From Frigidibacter sp. SD6-1 (GTDB taxonomy: Bacteria > Pseudomonadota > Alphaproteobacteria > Rhodobacterales > Rhodobacteraceae), in contig NZ_JARJNR010000002.1 in assembly GCF_030143255.1 (NCBI RefSeq), positions 124,001 to 188,000 of the forward strand: a stretch of DNA of 64,000 bases, written 5' to 3'. Position 1 is the first letter of the stretch; each line of letters begins with the position of its first letter. The position numbers and the translations under genes are program-made. The notes under the pieces are model-generated. The model saw only the letters and a program-made list of their open reading frames with translations. It was not told the origin of the DNA and searched no databases. Positions 38,824-48,359 of the stretch are shown in pieces.

Positions 38824-39299
38824 TGGAACCCTATTTCCTGGCAAAATGGCTGCATATCCTGTCCTCGACCGTGCTTTTCGGCACGGGGATCGGCACGGCT
38901 TTCCAGATGGTCTGGGTGATGCGTTCTGGCCGGACGCAAGCGATCCACGCCACTGCCTCCGCGGTGGTGATAGCCGACTGGCTCTTCACCACGTCCGCCG
39001 GGATCGTCCAGCCGCTGACCGGTCTATGGCTCATCCATCTGCAGGGCTGGTCACTGACCGAGCCCTGGCTGCTGGTCACCTATGCGCTCTATCTCATGGC
39101 CTTCGCCTGTTGGGCGCCGGTCGTCCACCTGCAGATCCGCATCCGCGACCTTGCTGCCCGCGCCCTGACCGAAGACACGGCGCTGCCCGCCGAAGCCCGA
39201 CGCCTCTACCGCATCTGGTTCGCGCTCGGCTGGCCCGCCTTCCTGGCGCTGACGGCGATCTTCTGGCTGATGATAACCAAACCCGCCTTGTGGTCCTGA
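38823..39299 (+). CDS. DUF2269 integral membrane protein
   Basis: A 158 aa membrane protein with four helices. The N-terminal KWLHILSSTVLFGTGIGTAF (conserved His and Gly) and the DWLFTTSAGIVQPLTG segment are DUF2269 features. The conserved His could bind heme, which is inference. It is translationally coupled to the epimerase-DoxX fusion gene. Confidence 0.88.
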   Translation: MEPYFLAKWLHILSSTVLFGTGIGTAFQMVWVMRSGRTQAIHATASAVVIADWLFTTSAGIVQPLTGLWLIHLQGWSLTEPWLLVTYALYLMAFACWAPVVHLQIRIRDLAARALTEDTALPAEARRLYRIWFALGWPAFLALTAIFWLMITKPALWS

Positions 39300-39301
39300 T
39301 C

Positions 39302-40027
39302 ATGCCTTTCCCGATCAATCTGTCTTCGCCGCAGGTCCTGACCTGCCTCCTTCTCGCGGCCGCCGTCCCCGGCATGCTGTCCGCCAGGGACAGGCTCGTC
39401 CTTCTTCCCGGCGCCGAACTGGCTCCGGCCTTCGACGCGCTTCCGCGACTGGTGGGCTCCGATGCGGTAGCCCTGTCGATCAATGCCGATCTGGCACGGG
39501 TCGACGCCGAGGCGCTCGAGGCGAGCGCCGACTGCCGGGCCAGGACGGGGTCGGACTGGGCACGGTTCATATCGGTGGCGTTCACCGGCCCGCGCTTTCT
39601 GAGCCTGTCCGAGAGCCATGATTTCTATTGTGCCGGTGCAGCGCATCCCGACAGTTTTGCCCGCTATCACACATACGACCTTACGACCGGCGCGCGGGTC
39701 AACTGGGCCGGTCTGCTGCCGCCAAGCCTGATCGGCGATGCCCGTGAGAGCGAATTCGGCACCTTTGCCGCGCCGGAGCTTTCCGCATATTACCTGCAAG
39801 AGATCGCGCCGGAGCTCGACGCCGACTGCCGCGATGAACTGGCCGGCACATCGCTGTCTTTCCAGTTTTCCCTAGATGCCGCAACGCAGGCGCTGCAGCT
39901 ACAGCCGGAGGGTCTTGCCCATGCCGTTCGCGCCTGCTGGGCCCCTCTCGCCCTCTCTGTCGACCGGCTTGAGGCGATGGGTGCCGACGCAACATTGACC
40001 GGAGCGCTCAGAAGCGCGTTCCACTGA
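39302..40027 (+). CDS. secreted protein, DUF3298/RsiV-like candidate
   Basis: A 241 aa protein with an N-terminal hydrophobic signal ([17 protein letters not shown]). The mature part has three to four cysteines, [22 protein letters not shown] and [18 protein letters not shown], a pattern like the DUF3298 domain of RsiV and PdaC-type proteins. The start at 39302 is the Met directly after the DUF2269 stop, so it ends the same operon. Confidence 0.65.
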   Translation: MPFPINLSSPQVLTCLLLAAAVPGMLSARDRLVLLPGAELAPAFDALPRLVGSDAVALSINADLARVDAEALEASADCRARTGSDWARFISVAFTGPRFLSLSESHDFYCAGAAHPDSFARYHTYDLTTGARVNWAGLLPPSLIGDARESEFGTFAAPELSAYYLQEIAPELDADCRDELAGTSLSFQFSLDAATQALQLQPEGLAHAVRACWAPLALSVDRLEAMGADATLTGALRSAFH

Positions 40028-40100
40028 CAGGCCCGGCAATGACGCTTTGCGACCGTCCGGCGCCGTGCTACCGAAAGGCGTTCGGTGCCTCGGGGGAGAG

Positions 40101-40634
40101 ATGAAGAAAACGGTCAAGGACTATATCCGCACCATCGCCGACTTTCCCCATGAGGGGATCATGTTCCGCGATGTGACAACGCTTTTCGCCGATGCGCGCG
40201 GCTTCCGGATGGCGATCGACCAGCTTCTGCACCCTTATGCGGGCGAACGTATCGACAAGGTCGTGGGGCTCGAGGCGCGGGGCTTCATCTTGGGCGGCGC
40301 GATCGCGCATCAGCTGACGGTGGGCTTCGTGCCGATCCGCAAGAAGGGCAAGCTGCCGGGCCAGACGATTTCCCAATCCTACAAGCTCGAATATGGCGAG
40401 GCGATCATGGAGATCCATGAAGATGCGCTGCAGCCGGGCGAGAAGGTGCTGATCGTCGACGATCTTCTGGCCACCGGCGGCACGGCGGAGGCCGGGATCA
40501 GGCTGGTCGAGCGGCTCGGCGCCTCGGTCGTCGGCTGCGCCTTCGTGGTTGATTTGCCGGAGCTTGGCGGGCGAAAGCGCTTGGAGCGGCTGGGCATGTC
40601 CGTCCATGTCCTGTGCGAATTCGAGGGGGCGTGA
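40101..40634 (+). CDS. apt: adenine phosphoribosyltransferase
   Basis: Salvages adenine to AMP with PRPP. 177 aa. N-terminal [24 protein letters not shown], the PRPP motif [16 protein letters not shown] and the [10 protein letters not shown] segment are the family signatures. GGGAGAG precedes the ATG at 40101. Confidence 0.97.
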   Translation: MKKTVKDYIRTIADFPHEGIMFRDVTTLFADARGFRMAIDQLLHPYAGERIDKVVGLEARGFILGGAIAHQLTVGFVPIRKKGKLPGQTISQSYKLEYGEAIMEIHEDALQPGEKVLIVDDLLATGGTAEAGIRLVERLGASVVGCAFVVDLPELGGRKRLERLGMSVHVLCEFEGA

Positions 40635-40659
40635 TTTCGCCGCCTTCGGCGTCGACCCG

Positions 40660-40711
40660 CCGGGGAGGCTCTGCCTCCCCGGACCCCTCCGGAGTATTTG
40701 AAGACAGAAAG
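40660..40711. repeat. GC-rich intergenic repeat (family 1), reverse orientation
   Basis: Hairpin GGGGAGGC TCT GCCTCCCC (40662-40680) followed by CTCCGGAGTATTTGAAGAC. It lies between the convergent apt and FAD-oxidase genes. Confidence 0.65.
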
Positions 40712-40723
40712 TGAGACGCAGGA

Positions 40724-42139
40724 TCAGCGCGTCAGGACCGCCCCGGGGTTCATGATGCCCTGAGGGTCGAGCGCCTGCTTGATGGCGCGCATCGCCGCGA
40801 GTTTCGCAGGCTCGGCGTAGCGTTCGAGATCGGATGTCTTGAGCCGCCCCACCCCGTGTTCGGCGCTGAAGGAGCCGCCGAGTGCCGCGACCCGGTCATG
40901 GACGGCGCGCTGGATCGCGGATGTCCGGGTCAGGTAGTTGTCGCGTTTCTCGCCCTTCGGCGGGAAGATGTTGAAATGCAGGTTGCCGTCGCCGAGATGG
41001 CCGAAGGCATGGATGCGGAAGGGGCCGAAGGGCGCGATGAGCGCGGGGCCTTCGTCGAGGAAGGTGGGGATTTCCGACAGCGGCAGAGAGATATCGTGCG
41101 AGGCCACGGCACCGATCTTGCGGTTCGCCTCGGGCAAGGCCTCGCGCAGGCGCCAGAAATCCCGGGACTGCGCCGCGCCGCGCGCGATCACCCCGTCGCT
41201 GACGAGACCCTCGGCCTCGGCAGCGGTGTAGAGCGCACCAAGGGCGTCGGTCGGGTCGAGGCCGCCGGGCAGGCCCGCCTCGATCAGCACCATCCAGTCG
41301 GGGCGGGTGGCGAAGGGCTGGCGGACCTCCGGCATCACCTCGTCCAGGAAGGCGAGGCCCTGGCCCGCGATCAGTTCGAACGCCGTCACCCCGCCGGCAA
41401 GGCGGCTCTGGGCGCGGGCGAGGAGCGAGAGTGCGGCGGCGGGCGAGGCAACGGTGAAGATCGCCGTGCCGGTGGCGGCGGCAGGCGGGAAGAGCTTGAG
41501 GCTCGCCGCCGTGATCACGCCCAGCGTACCTTCGGCGCCGATCAGAAGGTTGCGGATATCGTAGCCGGTATTGTCCTTCCTGAGGCGCTTCAGTTCACTC
41601 AGGACCGACCCGTCGGGCAGCACCGCCTCGATCCCGAGGCAGAGGTCGCGGGCGCTGCCGTAGCGCAGAACGTTCACCCCGCCCGCATTGGTAGACAGCA
41701 GGCCGCCGATCCGGGCCGAGCCCTGCGAGGCGAGCGCCAGCGGGAAGAGCCTGCCCTCGGCCTCGGCCGCCTTCTGCACCTCGGCGAGGATCGCGCCCGC
41801 CTCGGCCACCAGAACCCCTTCCGCCGCATGGACCGCGCGCACCCGGTTCATCCGCTCGGGCGACAGGATCAGCGGCGCGGGCCCCTCGGCCATCACCTGC
41901 CCGAGGACCAGCCCGGTGCCGCCGCCATAGGGCACGATGCCGACCCGCGCCTCCGCGCAGGCGCGGACGATCGTGGCAACCTCGCTGGTCATCCGGGGCC
42001 GCGCCAGGCATCCGCCGATCCCCGTCACCCGCCCCCGCGCCTCCGCCAGATAGCGCGGCTCGACCGGGCCAATGACGCCTTCGGGCAGGGCAGCCTCAAG
42101 TCGCGCCGCGAAGGCCTGATCGGCGGGATTGAGCGTCAT
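40724..42139 (-). CDS. FAD-binding oxidoreductase (glycolate / D-2-hydroxyacid dehydrogenase type)
   Basis: A 471 aa FAD_binding_4 / FAD-oxidase_C enzyme. PYGGGTGLVLGQ and GGLLSTNAGGVNVLRYG bind the FAD, and HAFGHLGDGNLHFNI with SAEHGVGRLK is the C-terminal substrate-domain signature. Likely substrates are D-lactate, glycolate or D-2-hydroxyglutarate. Its start overlaps the DUF1697 stop (ATGA), so a longer ORF through the upstream region is a shadow. Confidence 0.9.
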   Translation of the reverse strand: MTLNPADQAFAARLEAALPEGVIGPVEPRYLAEARGRVTGIGGCLARPRMTSEVATIVRACAEARVGIVPYGGGTGLVLGQVMAEGPAPLILSPERMNRVRAVHAAEGVLVAEAGAILAEVQKAAEAEGRLFPLALASQGSARIGGLLSTNAGGVNVLRYGSARDLCLGIEAVLPDGSVLSELKRLRKDNTGYDIRNLLIGAEGTLGVITAASLKLFPPAAATGTAIFTVASPAAALSLLARAQSRLAGGVTAFELIAGQGLAFLDEVMPEVRQPFATRPDWMVLIEAGLPGGLDPTDALGALYTAAEAEGLVSDGVIARGAAQSRDFWRLREALPEANRKIGAVASHDISLPLSEIPTFLDEGPALIAPFGPFRIHAFGHLGDGNLHFNIFPPKGEKRDNYLTRTSAIQRAVHDRVAALGGSFSAEHGVGRLKTSDLERYAEPAKLAAMRAIKQALDPQGIMNPGAVLTR

Positions 42140-42672
42140 GCCGCCTCCAGCTTCCGCGCCATGGCCATCAGCGCCTCGACGGTCTTGAGATTGCGCGCCG
42201 TCATATCGACGGGAAGCCGCCCGACCCTGTCGGCAAGCTTCGACCGCCCCGCCCCGCCCGGCAGATGCAGCCAAAGGACCTTGCCCTGAAACGCGTACCG
42301 CTCCTCCACCGTCGCGAGCGATTTCAGGAAATCGCCGGTGGCGCGGGGCAATTCGCGCTCCATGAAATGAAAGAAGACCTTCTCGCCCGGCTCGCCCTTG
42401 AACGGGCAGCCACGATGGGCGGCCTCCATCTCGGCCAGCGTCCGCATCAGCACCGGCGGGCGGAAACCGAAGCGCTTGAACACATTGTCGGCGATCAGCG
42501 CCTGCAACGCGCCCGCGCTCTTCTCGGACCGGAAGACCGCATTGCCGCTCTGGATATAGGTCTTCGCGCCCTCCAGTCCCATCACCCCCAGAAGCGCGCG
42601 AAATTCCTCCATCGGCAACCGGTTCACGCCCGAGACATTTACCGCCCTGAGAAGTGCAATCCAGACCGTCAT
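42136..42672 (-). CDS. DUF1697 family protein
   Basis: A 178 aa protein: WIALLRAVNVSGVNRLPMEEF at the N-terminus and KTYIQSGNAVFRSEKS are the DUF1697 signatures. The function is unknown. It is translationally coupled to the downstream FAD oxidoreductase. Confidence 0.9.
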   Translation of the reverse strand: MTVWIALLRAVNVSGVNRLPMEEFRALLGVMGLEGAKTYIQSGNAVFRSEKSAGALQALIADNVFKRFGFRPPVLMRTLAEMEAAHRGCPFKGEPGEKVFFHFMERELPRATGDFLKSLATVEERYAFQGKVLWLHLPGGAGRSKLADRVGRLPVDMTARNLKTVEALMAMARKLEAA

Positions 42673-42678
42673 GATCCT

Positions 42679-42730
42679 CTTTCATCTTGGTCCAAATACC
42701 TCGGGGGTCCGGGGGCAGCGCCCCCGGCCT
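42679..42730. repeat. GC-rich intergenic repeat (family 1)
   Basis: Core TTTCATCTTGGTCCAAATAC, then hairpin CCGGGGGC AGC GCCCCCGG (42709-42727). It lies between the GNAT stop and the DUF1697 start, both on the minus strand. Confidence 0.7.
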
Positions 42731-42744
42731 TGGCCCGGGAAAGA

Positions 42745-43329
42745 TCAACCGGCGTAGGTGCGCCCGCGCCGGTCCGCCCTCAGATTGGCGTAAAGCACGT
42801 GATTGCGCCAGCGGCCGTTGATCTGCAGATAGCTTTGCGCCACGCCCTCGTACTTGAAACCCACCTTTTCCAGCACGCCGCGCGAGGCGGTGTTTTCCGG
42901 CAGGCAACCCGCTTCCAGCCGCGAGAGATCAAGATCGGTGAAGGCGTAGTGCACGACCGCCTCCAGCGCCTCGCGCATGTATCCCTTCCGCGCATGTGGG
43001 GCGCCCACCCAATAGCCAAGCGTGCCTGCCTGCGCCGGGCCGCGACGGATATTGTCGAGCGTCACACCGCCCACCAGCGCCTCGTCGGCGCGGCGGACGA
43101 GGAGAAGCGGCACAGCCGTCCCCGCGGCCTCGGCCCGCGCTGCCCAGTAGACGCGGTTGGTGAAAGCCTTGCGCGACAAGGCGTCGGCGGCCCAGACCGG
43201 GTCCCAGGGGCTGAGGAAATCGCGGCTCGCCTCGCGCAGCGCGGCCCAGCCGCGATAGTCGGAATGCTGCGGCAGGCGCAGCGTCAGCCGCTCGGTCTCG
43301 AGCCTCGGGCGGCGGCGCAGGAAGCTCAT
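42745..43329 (-). CDS. GNAT family N-acetyltransferase (RimJ-like)
   Basis: A 194 aa acetyltransferase. LETERLTLRLPQHSDY opens the GNAT fold; GTLGYWVGAPHARKGYMREAL holds the acetyl-CoA loop, and NTASRGVLEKVGFKYEG the fourth motif. It resembles the RimJ/RimL N-terminal acetyltransferases of ribosomal proteins; the substrate is unproven. It overlaps the M16 protease gene by 4 bp (ATGA). Confidence 0.9.
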   Translation of the reverse strand: MSFLRRRPRLETERLTLRLPQHSDYRGWAALREASRDFLSPWDPVWAADALSRKAFTNRVYWAARAEAAGTAVPLLLVRRADEALVGGVTLDNIRRGPAQAGTLGYWVGAPHARKGYMREALEAVVHYAFTDLDLSRLEAGCLPENTASRGVLEKVGFKYEGVAQSYLQINGRWRNHVLYANLRADRRGRTYAG

Positions 43330-44591
43330 CCTTGCCCGAGCCTCTCGCGCAAGGGTTCAAGCCCGGGCGCGCCCGCGACCGGCCCGTAAAGCGCCAGCGC
43401 AGCCTCCGCCCCGCTCGCAAGCCGTTCGCCGAAGGCGCGCACATCTGCCGTCGTCACCCCGTCGATCTCGGCCGTCGCCTCTTCAAGGCCCGGCACCCTT
43501 CCCCAGATCGCCAGATAGCGCGCCATCCGTTCGGCGCGCGACGAAGGGCTCTCAAGCCCCATCAGCAGACCCGCCTTCAGCTGCGCCTTGGCCCGCGCCA
43601 CTTCCGCTTCGCTCATGTCAGCGGCCGCGCGCTTCAACTCGTCCATCGTCAGCATCGCAAGATCGCCGATCTCTTCAGCCGAGGTACCCGCGTAAAGCGT
43701 GATCATGCCGGTGTCGTCATAGCTTCCGGCCTGGGCATAGATCGAGTAGCAGAGCCCCCGCTCCTCGCGCAGCTTCTGGAACAGGCGCGAGGACATGCCG
43801 CCGCCAAGCGCCATGGAATAGACCTGCGCGGTATGGGCATCGGCATCGCGGTAAGCGGGGCCGCGGAAACCCATGGCGAAATGGACCTGCTCGAGATCCT
43901 TGATCTCATGGCGCTCGCCGCCCTGCCAGCGTGCCGGTTCGGGATGAGGCCCGGGCTTCGCGGCGAGATGGCCGAATTTCTCTTCGGCCAGCCTGACGAG
44001 CGCCGCGTGATCGACCGCGCCTGCCGCCGAGAGGATCATCCGCTCCGGCCCGTAATGCGCGGCGACGAAGGTGCGGAAATCCTTTCGACCAAAGGCTTGC
44101 ACCCGCTCGGCGGGGCCGAGGATCGTGCGGCCCATCGCCTGATCGGGGTAGGCAGCTTCCTGCAGCCAGTCGAAGATGATGTCGTCGGGCGTATCGAGCG
44201 CCTGGCCGATTTCCTGCAGGATCACATGGCGCTCGACCTCGATTTCCTTCCTGTCGAAGGCGGGGTTCAGCACGATGTCGGCGATCACATCGACGGCAAG
44301 GCCCACGTCCGCTTCCAGCACGCGGGCATAGAAGGCCGTCATTTCACGCGAGGTATAGGCGTTGATATAGCCGCCCACATCCTCGATTTCCTCGGCGATC
44401 TGCAGGGCGCTGCGCCGCTCGGTGCCCTTGAAGGCCATATGTTCAAGGAAATGAGCGATGCCGTTCTGCTCGGGCCGTTCATGCCGCCCCCCGGCCGTGA
44501 CCCAAAGGCCGACGGCGGCGGAGGCAAGGCCGGGCATCGCCTCGGACACGATGCGAAGCCCGTTTGGAAGCGTGGTGAGGTCGGTTCTCAA
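43326..44591 (-). CDS. M16 family zinc metallopeptidase
   Basis: A 421 aa processing-peptidase-like enzyme. The inverted zinc motif HFLEH (His47, Glu50, His51) is followed by EVERHVILQEIGQ with the third zinc ligand. It is the single-copy alphaproteobacterial homologue of the mitochondrial processing peptidase beta subunit. Located between thrC and the GNAT gene, overlapping both by 4 bp. Confidence 0.94.
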   Translation of the reverse strand: MRTDLTTLPNGLRIVSEAMPGLASAAVGLWVTAGGRHERPEQNGIAHFLEHMAFKGTERRSALQIAEEIEDVGGYINAYTSREMTAFYARVLEADVGLAVDVIADIVLNPAFDRKEIEVERHVILQEIGQALDTPDDIIFDWLQEAAYPDQAMGRTILGPAERVQAFGRKDFRTFVAAHYGPERMILSAAGAVDHAALVRLAEEKFGHLAAKPGPHPEPARWQGGERHEIKDLEQVHFAMGFRGPAYRDADAHTAQVYSMALGGGMSSRLFQKLREERGLCYSIYAQAGSYDDTGMITLYAGTSAEEIGDLAMLTMDELKRAAADMSEAEVARAKAQLKAGLLMGLESPSSRAERMARYLAIWGRVPGLEEATAEIDGVTTADVRAFGERLASGAEAALALYGPVAGAPGLEPLRERLGQG

Positions 44592-45976
44592 CGGCGGCGT
44601 CTTTCCCGGACAAGGGCTTCCAGTGCGCCAAGGTCGTTTGTCACCCGCGTCAGACGTTCCGGCCGGTCGAAGAGGTCGGCCATGCGCGCGGGCAAACCGG
44701 GGCGGGTGCCGGTCGCTGCCTCGACGGCGTCAGGGAATTTTGCGGGGTGCGCAGTGGCGAGCGTGATCATGGGTGTCGGGCCAAGATGGTCGTTGGCCAC
44801 CTTTACGCCAATCGCCGAATGCGGGCAAAGCAGTTCGCCCGAGGCCGCGCGCTCGGCACGGATCGCGGCCGAGGTCTCCTCCTCGGACACCCGGCCCGAG
44901 GCGAAGGTGGCGCGCAAGGCCCGAAGCGCGCCCTGACTGACGGCGAAACCGCCCGTTGTCTTCAGCTCCTCCATCAGCTGCGCCACGGCCTTGCCGTCAC
45001 GGCCATAAGCGTCGAAAAGCGCGCGTTCGAAGTTCGAGGATATCTGGATATCCATCGACGGGCTGATCGAGGGGCGAACCTCGCCCATCTGATAGCGCCC
45101 GCCGGTCAGGCAGCGGTGCAGGATGTCGTTCTGGTTGGTGGCGACCACCAGCTTGTCGATCGGCAGGCCCATGCGTTTGGCGATGAAGCCCGCATAGATG
45201 TCGCCGAAATTGCCGGTGGGCACGGTGAAGCTGACCTGGCGATGCGGCGCGCCGAGCGAGACGGCGGAGGTGAAATAATAGACGACCTGCGCCAGCACCC
45301 GCGCCCAGTTGATCGAATTCACGCCCGCAAGCCCCACCTCATCGCGGAAGGTGAAGTCGTTGAACATGTCCTTCAGGCGGCTCTGGCAATCGTCGAACGT
45401 GCCGTCGAGGGCGAGCGCATGGACATTGGCCTCTGACGGCGTGGTCATCTGGCGGCGCTGAACTTCCGAAACGCGTCCGTGGGGGTAAAGGATGAAGACA
45501 TCGACATTGTCGAGGCCACGGAAAGCCTCGATCGCCGCCGACCCCGTGTCGCCGGAGGTCGCACCGACGATCGAGATGCGGCGGCCTTCCCGCGCCAGCG
45601 CGATCTGGAACAGCTGGCCGATAAGCTGCATGGCGAAGTCCTTGAAGGCCAGCGTCGGCCCGTGGAACAGCTCCAGCAGGAAGTGGTTGGGCGCCAGCTG
45701 CACCAGCGGCGCGCGGGCGGCATGGCCGAAACCGTCGTAGGCCTTGGCGATGGCTGTGCGGAATTCGTCATCGCTGAAGGCATCGCCCACGAAGGGCCGC
45801 ATCACCCGGAAGGCCGCCTCCTCGTAGGACCGACCCGCAAGTGCCGCGATCTCGGCATGGCTGAGGGTCGGCACGTTTTCCGGCACATAAAGCCCGCCGT
45901 CGCGGGCAAGGCCGGTCAGCATCGCCTCGCCGAAGTTCAGGACCGGCGCCGTGCCGCGTGTGGAAATGTAGCGCAT
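44588..45976 (-). CDS. thrC: threonine synthase
   Basis: PLP enzyme making threonine from O-phosphohomoserine. 462 aa, the long fungal-type form. MRYISTRG at the N-terminus, the PLP lysine in LAFKDFAMQL, and TSGDTGSAAIEAF are family signatures. Downstream of surf1 and overlapping the M16 protease gene, the arrangement seen in Rhodobacteraceae. Confidence 0.96.
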   Translation of the reverse strand: MRYISTRGTAPVLNFGEAMLTGLARDGGLYVPENVPTLSHAEIAALAGRSYEEAAFRVMRPFVGDAFSDDEFRTAIAKAYDGFGHAARAPLVQLAPNHFLLELFHGPTLAFKDFAMQLIGQLFQIALAREGRRISIVGATSGDTGSAAIEAFRGLDNVDVFILYPHGRVSEVQRRQMTTPSEANVHALALDGTFDDCQSRLKDMFNDFTFRDEVGLAGVNSINWARVLAQVVYYFTSAVSLGAPHRQVSFTVPTGNFGDIYAGFIAKRMGLPIDKLVVATNQNDILHRCLTGGRYQMGEVRPSISPSMDIQISSNFERALFDAYGRDGKAVAQLMEELKTTGGFAVSQGALRALRATFASGRVSEEETSAAIRAERAASGELLCPHSAIGVKVANDHLGPTPMITLATAHPAKFPDAVEAATGTRPGLPARMADLFDRPERLTRVTNDLGALEALVRERRRR

Positions 45977-45985
45977 CGTCTCTCC

Positions 45986-46684
45986 TCAGGCCTTCGTTTG
46001 CCCAATATCCCTTGTCCGCGCCGTGCGCCAGATCAGGTATCCGCTCATCGCCACCCACACTCCCGCCAGCGAAAACCAGGTGATCGCATAATTGAGGTGA
46101 TCGTTCGGGATACCGCTCGTGTCGACCGGCACGGGGACAATAGACTGCGCGTCGCCCTCTGCCGTCCTCAGGACGACAAGAACGGGTTCGGTTTTCAGGT
46201 TTTCCGACATGGTCGCGACATCGCGGGCGAACCACAGGCGGTTCGCCGGATCGGGCGCGGGCGTGTAGCCGTCTGCCTCGGCGGGCCAGTGAAGGTTACC
46301 GGTCACGGCGAGCGCAACAGGCGGACGCGACGCGTCACGACCCGCCTCGGGCACGAAACCGCGGTCGAGAAGAATGCGGCGGCCATCTTCGGTCTCGAAG
46401 GTCGCGATGATCTCATAGCCGCCACCTATGTCCTTCTTGCCGGACAGGACGCGGACTTCATCGCCGGTCGTGCGGCCGGTGACCCTGACCGGCAGGTAGC
46501 GGTCGCGTTCGGGGTCGAGCGCCGGGGCGGGCGGCAGTTCGACCGGGCTTGCGGTGATCCGCGCCTCGATATCGGCGATGACCGTCTCTTTCCAAGCCAG
46601 CCGCCTGAGCTGCCATGTGCCCAGCGACAGCAGGATCGCCACACCGACAAGTCCGAGGATCAGGGGAAAAGCCAGACGCCGCAT
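45986..46684 (-). CDS. SURF1-family cytochrome c oxidase assembly protein
   Basis: A 232 aa protein with a transmembrane helix at each end (FPLILGLVGVAILLSLGTW and LNYAITWFSLAGVWVAMSGYLI) and a periplasmic domain between, the SURF1 plan. Surf1 helps insert heme a into oxidase subunit I. It is separated from ctaE by a terminator-like hairpin, so it may be expressed at a lower level. Confidence 0.93.
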   Translation of the reverse strand: MRRLAFPLILGLVGVAILLSLGTWQLRRLAWKETVIADIEARITASPVELPPAPALDPERDRYLPVRVTGRTTGDEVRVLSGKKDIGGGYEIIATFETEDGRRILLDRGFVPEAGRDASRPPVALAVTGNLHWPAEADGYTPAPDPANRLWFARDVATMSENLKTEPVLVVLRTAEGDAQSIVPVPVDTSGIPNDHLNYAITWFSLAGVWVAMSGYLIWRTARTRDIGQTKA

Positions 46685-46694
46685 CGTGTACCTT

Positions 46695-46726
46695 CAAAGA
46701 AAAAGCGCGGGGGAATGCCCCCGCGC
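46695..46726 (-). terminator. rho-independent terminator between ctaE and surf1
   Basis: Minus strand: GCGCGGGGG CATT CCCCCGCGC (9-bp stem, 46726-46705), then TTTTTCTTTG. It lies 23 bp past the ctaE stop and 10 bp upstream of surf1's ATG. Confidence 0.85.
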
Positions 46727-46749
46727 CTGCTTTCTTGTCGCACCCGGCG

Positions 46750-47571
46750 TCAGCCGCCGACCACGGCACCGTGGCTGCCCCAGATGTAGATCGCGGCGAA
46801 GAGGAAGAGCCAGACCACATCGACGAAGTGCCAGTACCAGGCGGCAGCCTCGAAGCCGACATGCTGTTCGGGGGTGAAATGGCCCTTCATCGCGCGGAAC
46901 ATGCAGACCAGAAGGAAGATCGTCCCGATGATCACATGCGCGCCATGGAAGCCCGTCGCCATGAAGAACGAGGCGCCATAGATGTTGCCCGCGAAACCGA
47001 AGGCGGCATGGCTGTATTCGTACGCCTGGAAGAAGGTGAAGAGCGCGCCGAGCGCGACCGCCAGCAGAAGGCCGTTGATCATGTCCTTGCGGTTGTTCTC
47101 ATGCGCCATCGCATGGTGCGCCCAGGTCGCGGCGGCACCGGAACACAGCAGGATCAGCGTGTTGATCAGCGGCAGGTGCCAGGGGTCGAAGACCGTGATC
47201 CCCTCCGGCGGCCAGACGCCATCGACCGCCGGGCTCATCGGCCCCATCGGATAAAGCGCATGCTTGAAGAAGGTCCAGAACCAGGCCGAGAAGAACATGA
47301 CCTCGGACATGATGAACAGGATGAAGCCGTAGCGCAGGCCGATGCGGACGACCGGCGTGTGATCGCCGGTATTGCCCTCATGCACCACGTCCGACCACCA
47401 GCCGAACATCACGTAGGCGACGAGCGCCAGCCCGATGAGGAACATCCAGGGCGTGATCCCGTGCATCCAGAGCACCGCCCCGAACAGCATGATGAAGCCG
47501 CCGACCGCGCCCAGAAGCGGCCAGATCGAAGGTTTCAGAATGTGGTAGTCGTGGTTCTTTGCATGCGCCAT
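46750..47571 (-). CDS. ctaE: cytochrome c oxidase subunit III
   Basis: A 273 aa seven-helix subunit of aa3-type oxidase. [35 protein letters not shown] and the C-terminal [21 protein letters not shown] are family signatures. It ends with a strong terminator. Confidence 0.97.
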   Translation of the reverse strand: MAHAKNHDYHILKPSIWPLLGAVGGFIMLFGAVLWMHGITPWMFLIGLALVAYVMFGWWSDVVHEGNTGDHTPVVRIGLRYGFILFIMSEVMFFSAWFWTFFKHALYPMGPMSPAVDGVWPPEGITVFDPWHLPLINTLILLCSGAAATWAHHAMAHENNRKDMINGLLLAVALGALFTFFQAYEYSHAAFGFAGNIYGASFFMATGFHGAHVIIGTIFLLVCMFRAMKGHFTPEQHVGFEAAAWYWHFVDVVWLFLFAAIYIWGSHGAVVGG

Positions 47572-47601
47572 GTCGGTTACCCTGTTTGGGCCTCGGTTTT
47601 C

Positions 47602-48183
47602 TCAGTTATAGGGAGCCTTTGCGCCGGGCGAAAGGCTCGCCTGCGCATCCGGCAGTTCAGTTTCGAAGAATGTGTAGGACAGGGTGATATGTTTCACCTG
47701 CATCGTGTCGGTGTCGCGGGTAATCTCCGGATCGACGAAGAACACGACCGGCATCTGCACCCGTTCATGCGGCTTCAGCACCTGTTCGGTGAAACAGAAA
47801 CACTGGATCTTGGTGAAGTAAGCCCCGGCGATGTCGGGCGCGACATTGTAGGAAGCGGTCCCGGCGATCACGCGGTCGGTCGGGTTGTAGGCCTCGTAGA
47901 AGGCCATGCCCTGTTCGCCGATACGCACTTCCATCTGGTTGACGACCGGCTTGAATTCCCACGGCATGCCGTCGCCGGTATTGGCGTCGAAGCGGACGGT
48001 GATCGTCTGATCCAGGATTTCGCCGGTCGATGTCGCGGCGGTCTGCGGGGTTCCGGCAAAGCCCGTGACCCGGCAGAACCAGGAATAGAAGGGTACGGCT
48101 GCAAAGCTGAGGCTGACCATGGTCGCCACGATGCCCAAGAGCATCAGCGCGAGGCGGCCATTCTGACCGGGCCGTGCGCTCAT
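47602..48183 (-). CDS. ctaG: cytochrome c oxidase assembly protein CtaG/Cox11
   Basis: Periplasmic copper donor for the CuB site of oxidase subunit I. 193 aa with one N-terminal membrane anchor (LALMLLGIVATMVSLSFAAVPFYSWFCR) and the copper motif QCFCFTEQ (CxC). Its start overlaps the upstream small CoxF-like gene stop (ATGA). Confidence 0.96.
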   Translation of the reverse strand: MSARPGQNGRLALMLLGIVATMVSLSFAAVPFYSWFCRVTGFAGTPQTAATSTGEILDQTITVRFDANTGDGMPWEFKPVVNQMEVRIGEQGMAFYEAYNPTDRVIAGTASYNVAPDIAGAYFTKIQCFCFTEQVLKPHERVQMPVVFFVDPEITRDTDTMQVKHITLSYTFFETELPDAQASLSPGAKAPYN

Positions 48184-48359
48184 TGACCCTGCTCCATGGT
48201 AGAGGCCATCCCGGGCGGGTTGCCATGCTCATCCTGACGCGAGACCTTCACGATGGTGAGGACGAAGACCAGTAGCACGAACGCCCCGAGTGCGAGCCCG
48301 AGCGCCATGTTCCGGCCCAGTCGGCGGCGGTGCAACTCGTGCTCTACCTGAATGGCCAT
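48180..48359 (-). CDS. small single-helix membrane protein (CoxF-like)
   Basis: A 59 aa ORF too short for the usual length cut-off, read directly: it starts MAIQVEHELHRRRLG, has one hydrophobic segment (residues 18-38), and ends MASTMEQGQ. Start and stop overlap ctaB (TAATG) and ctaG (ATGA), a tight translational coupling. Small proteins of this shape lie between ctaB and ctaG in related bacteria and are named CoxF or assembly protein. Confidence 0.85.
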   Translation of the reverse strand: MAIQVEHELHRRRLGRNMALGLALGAFVLLVFVLTIVKVSRQDEHGNPPGMASTMEQGQ

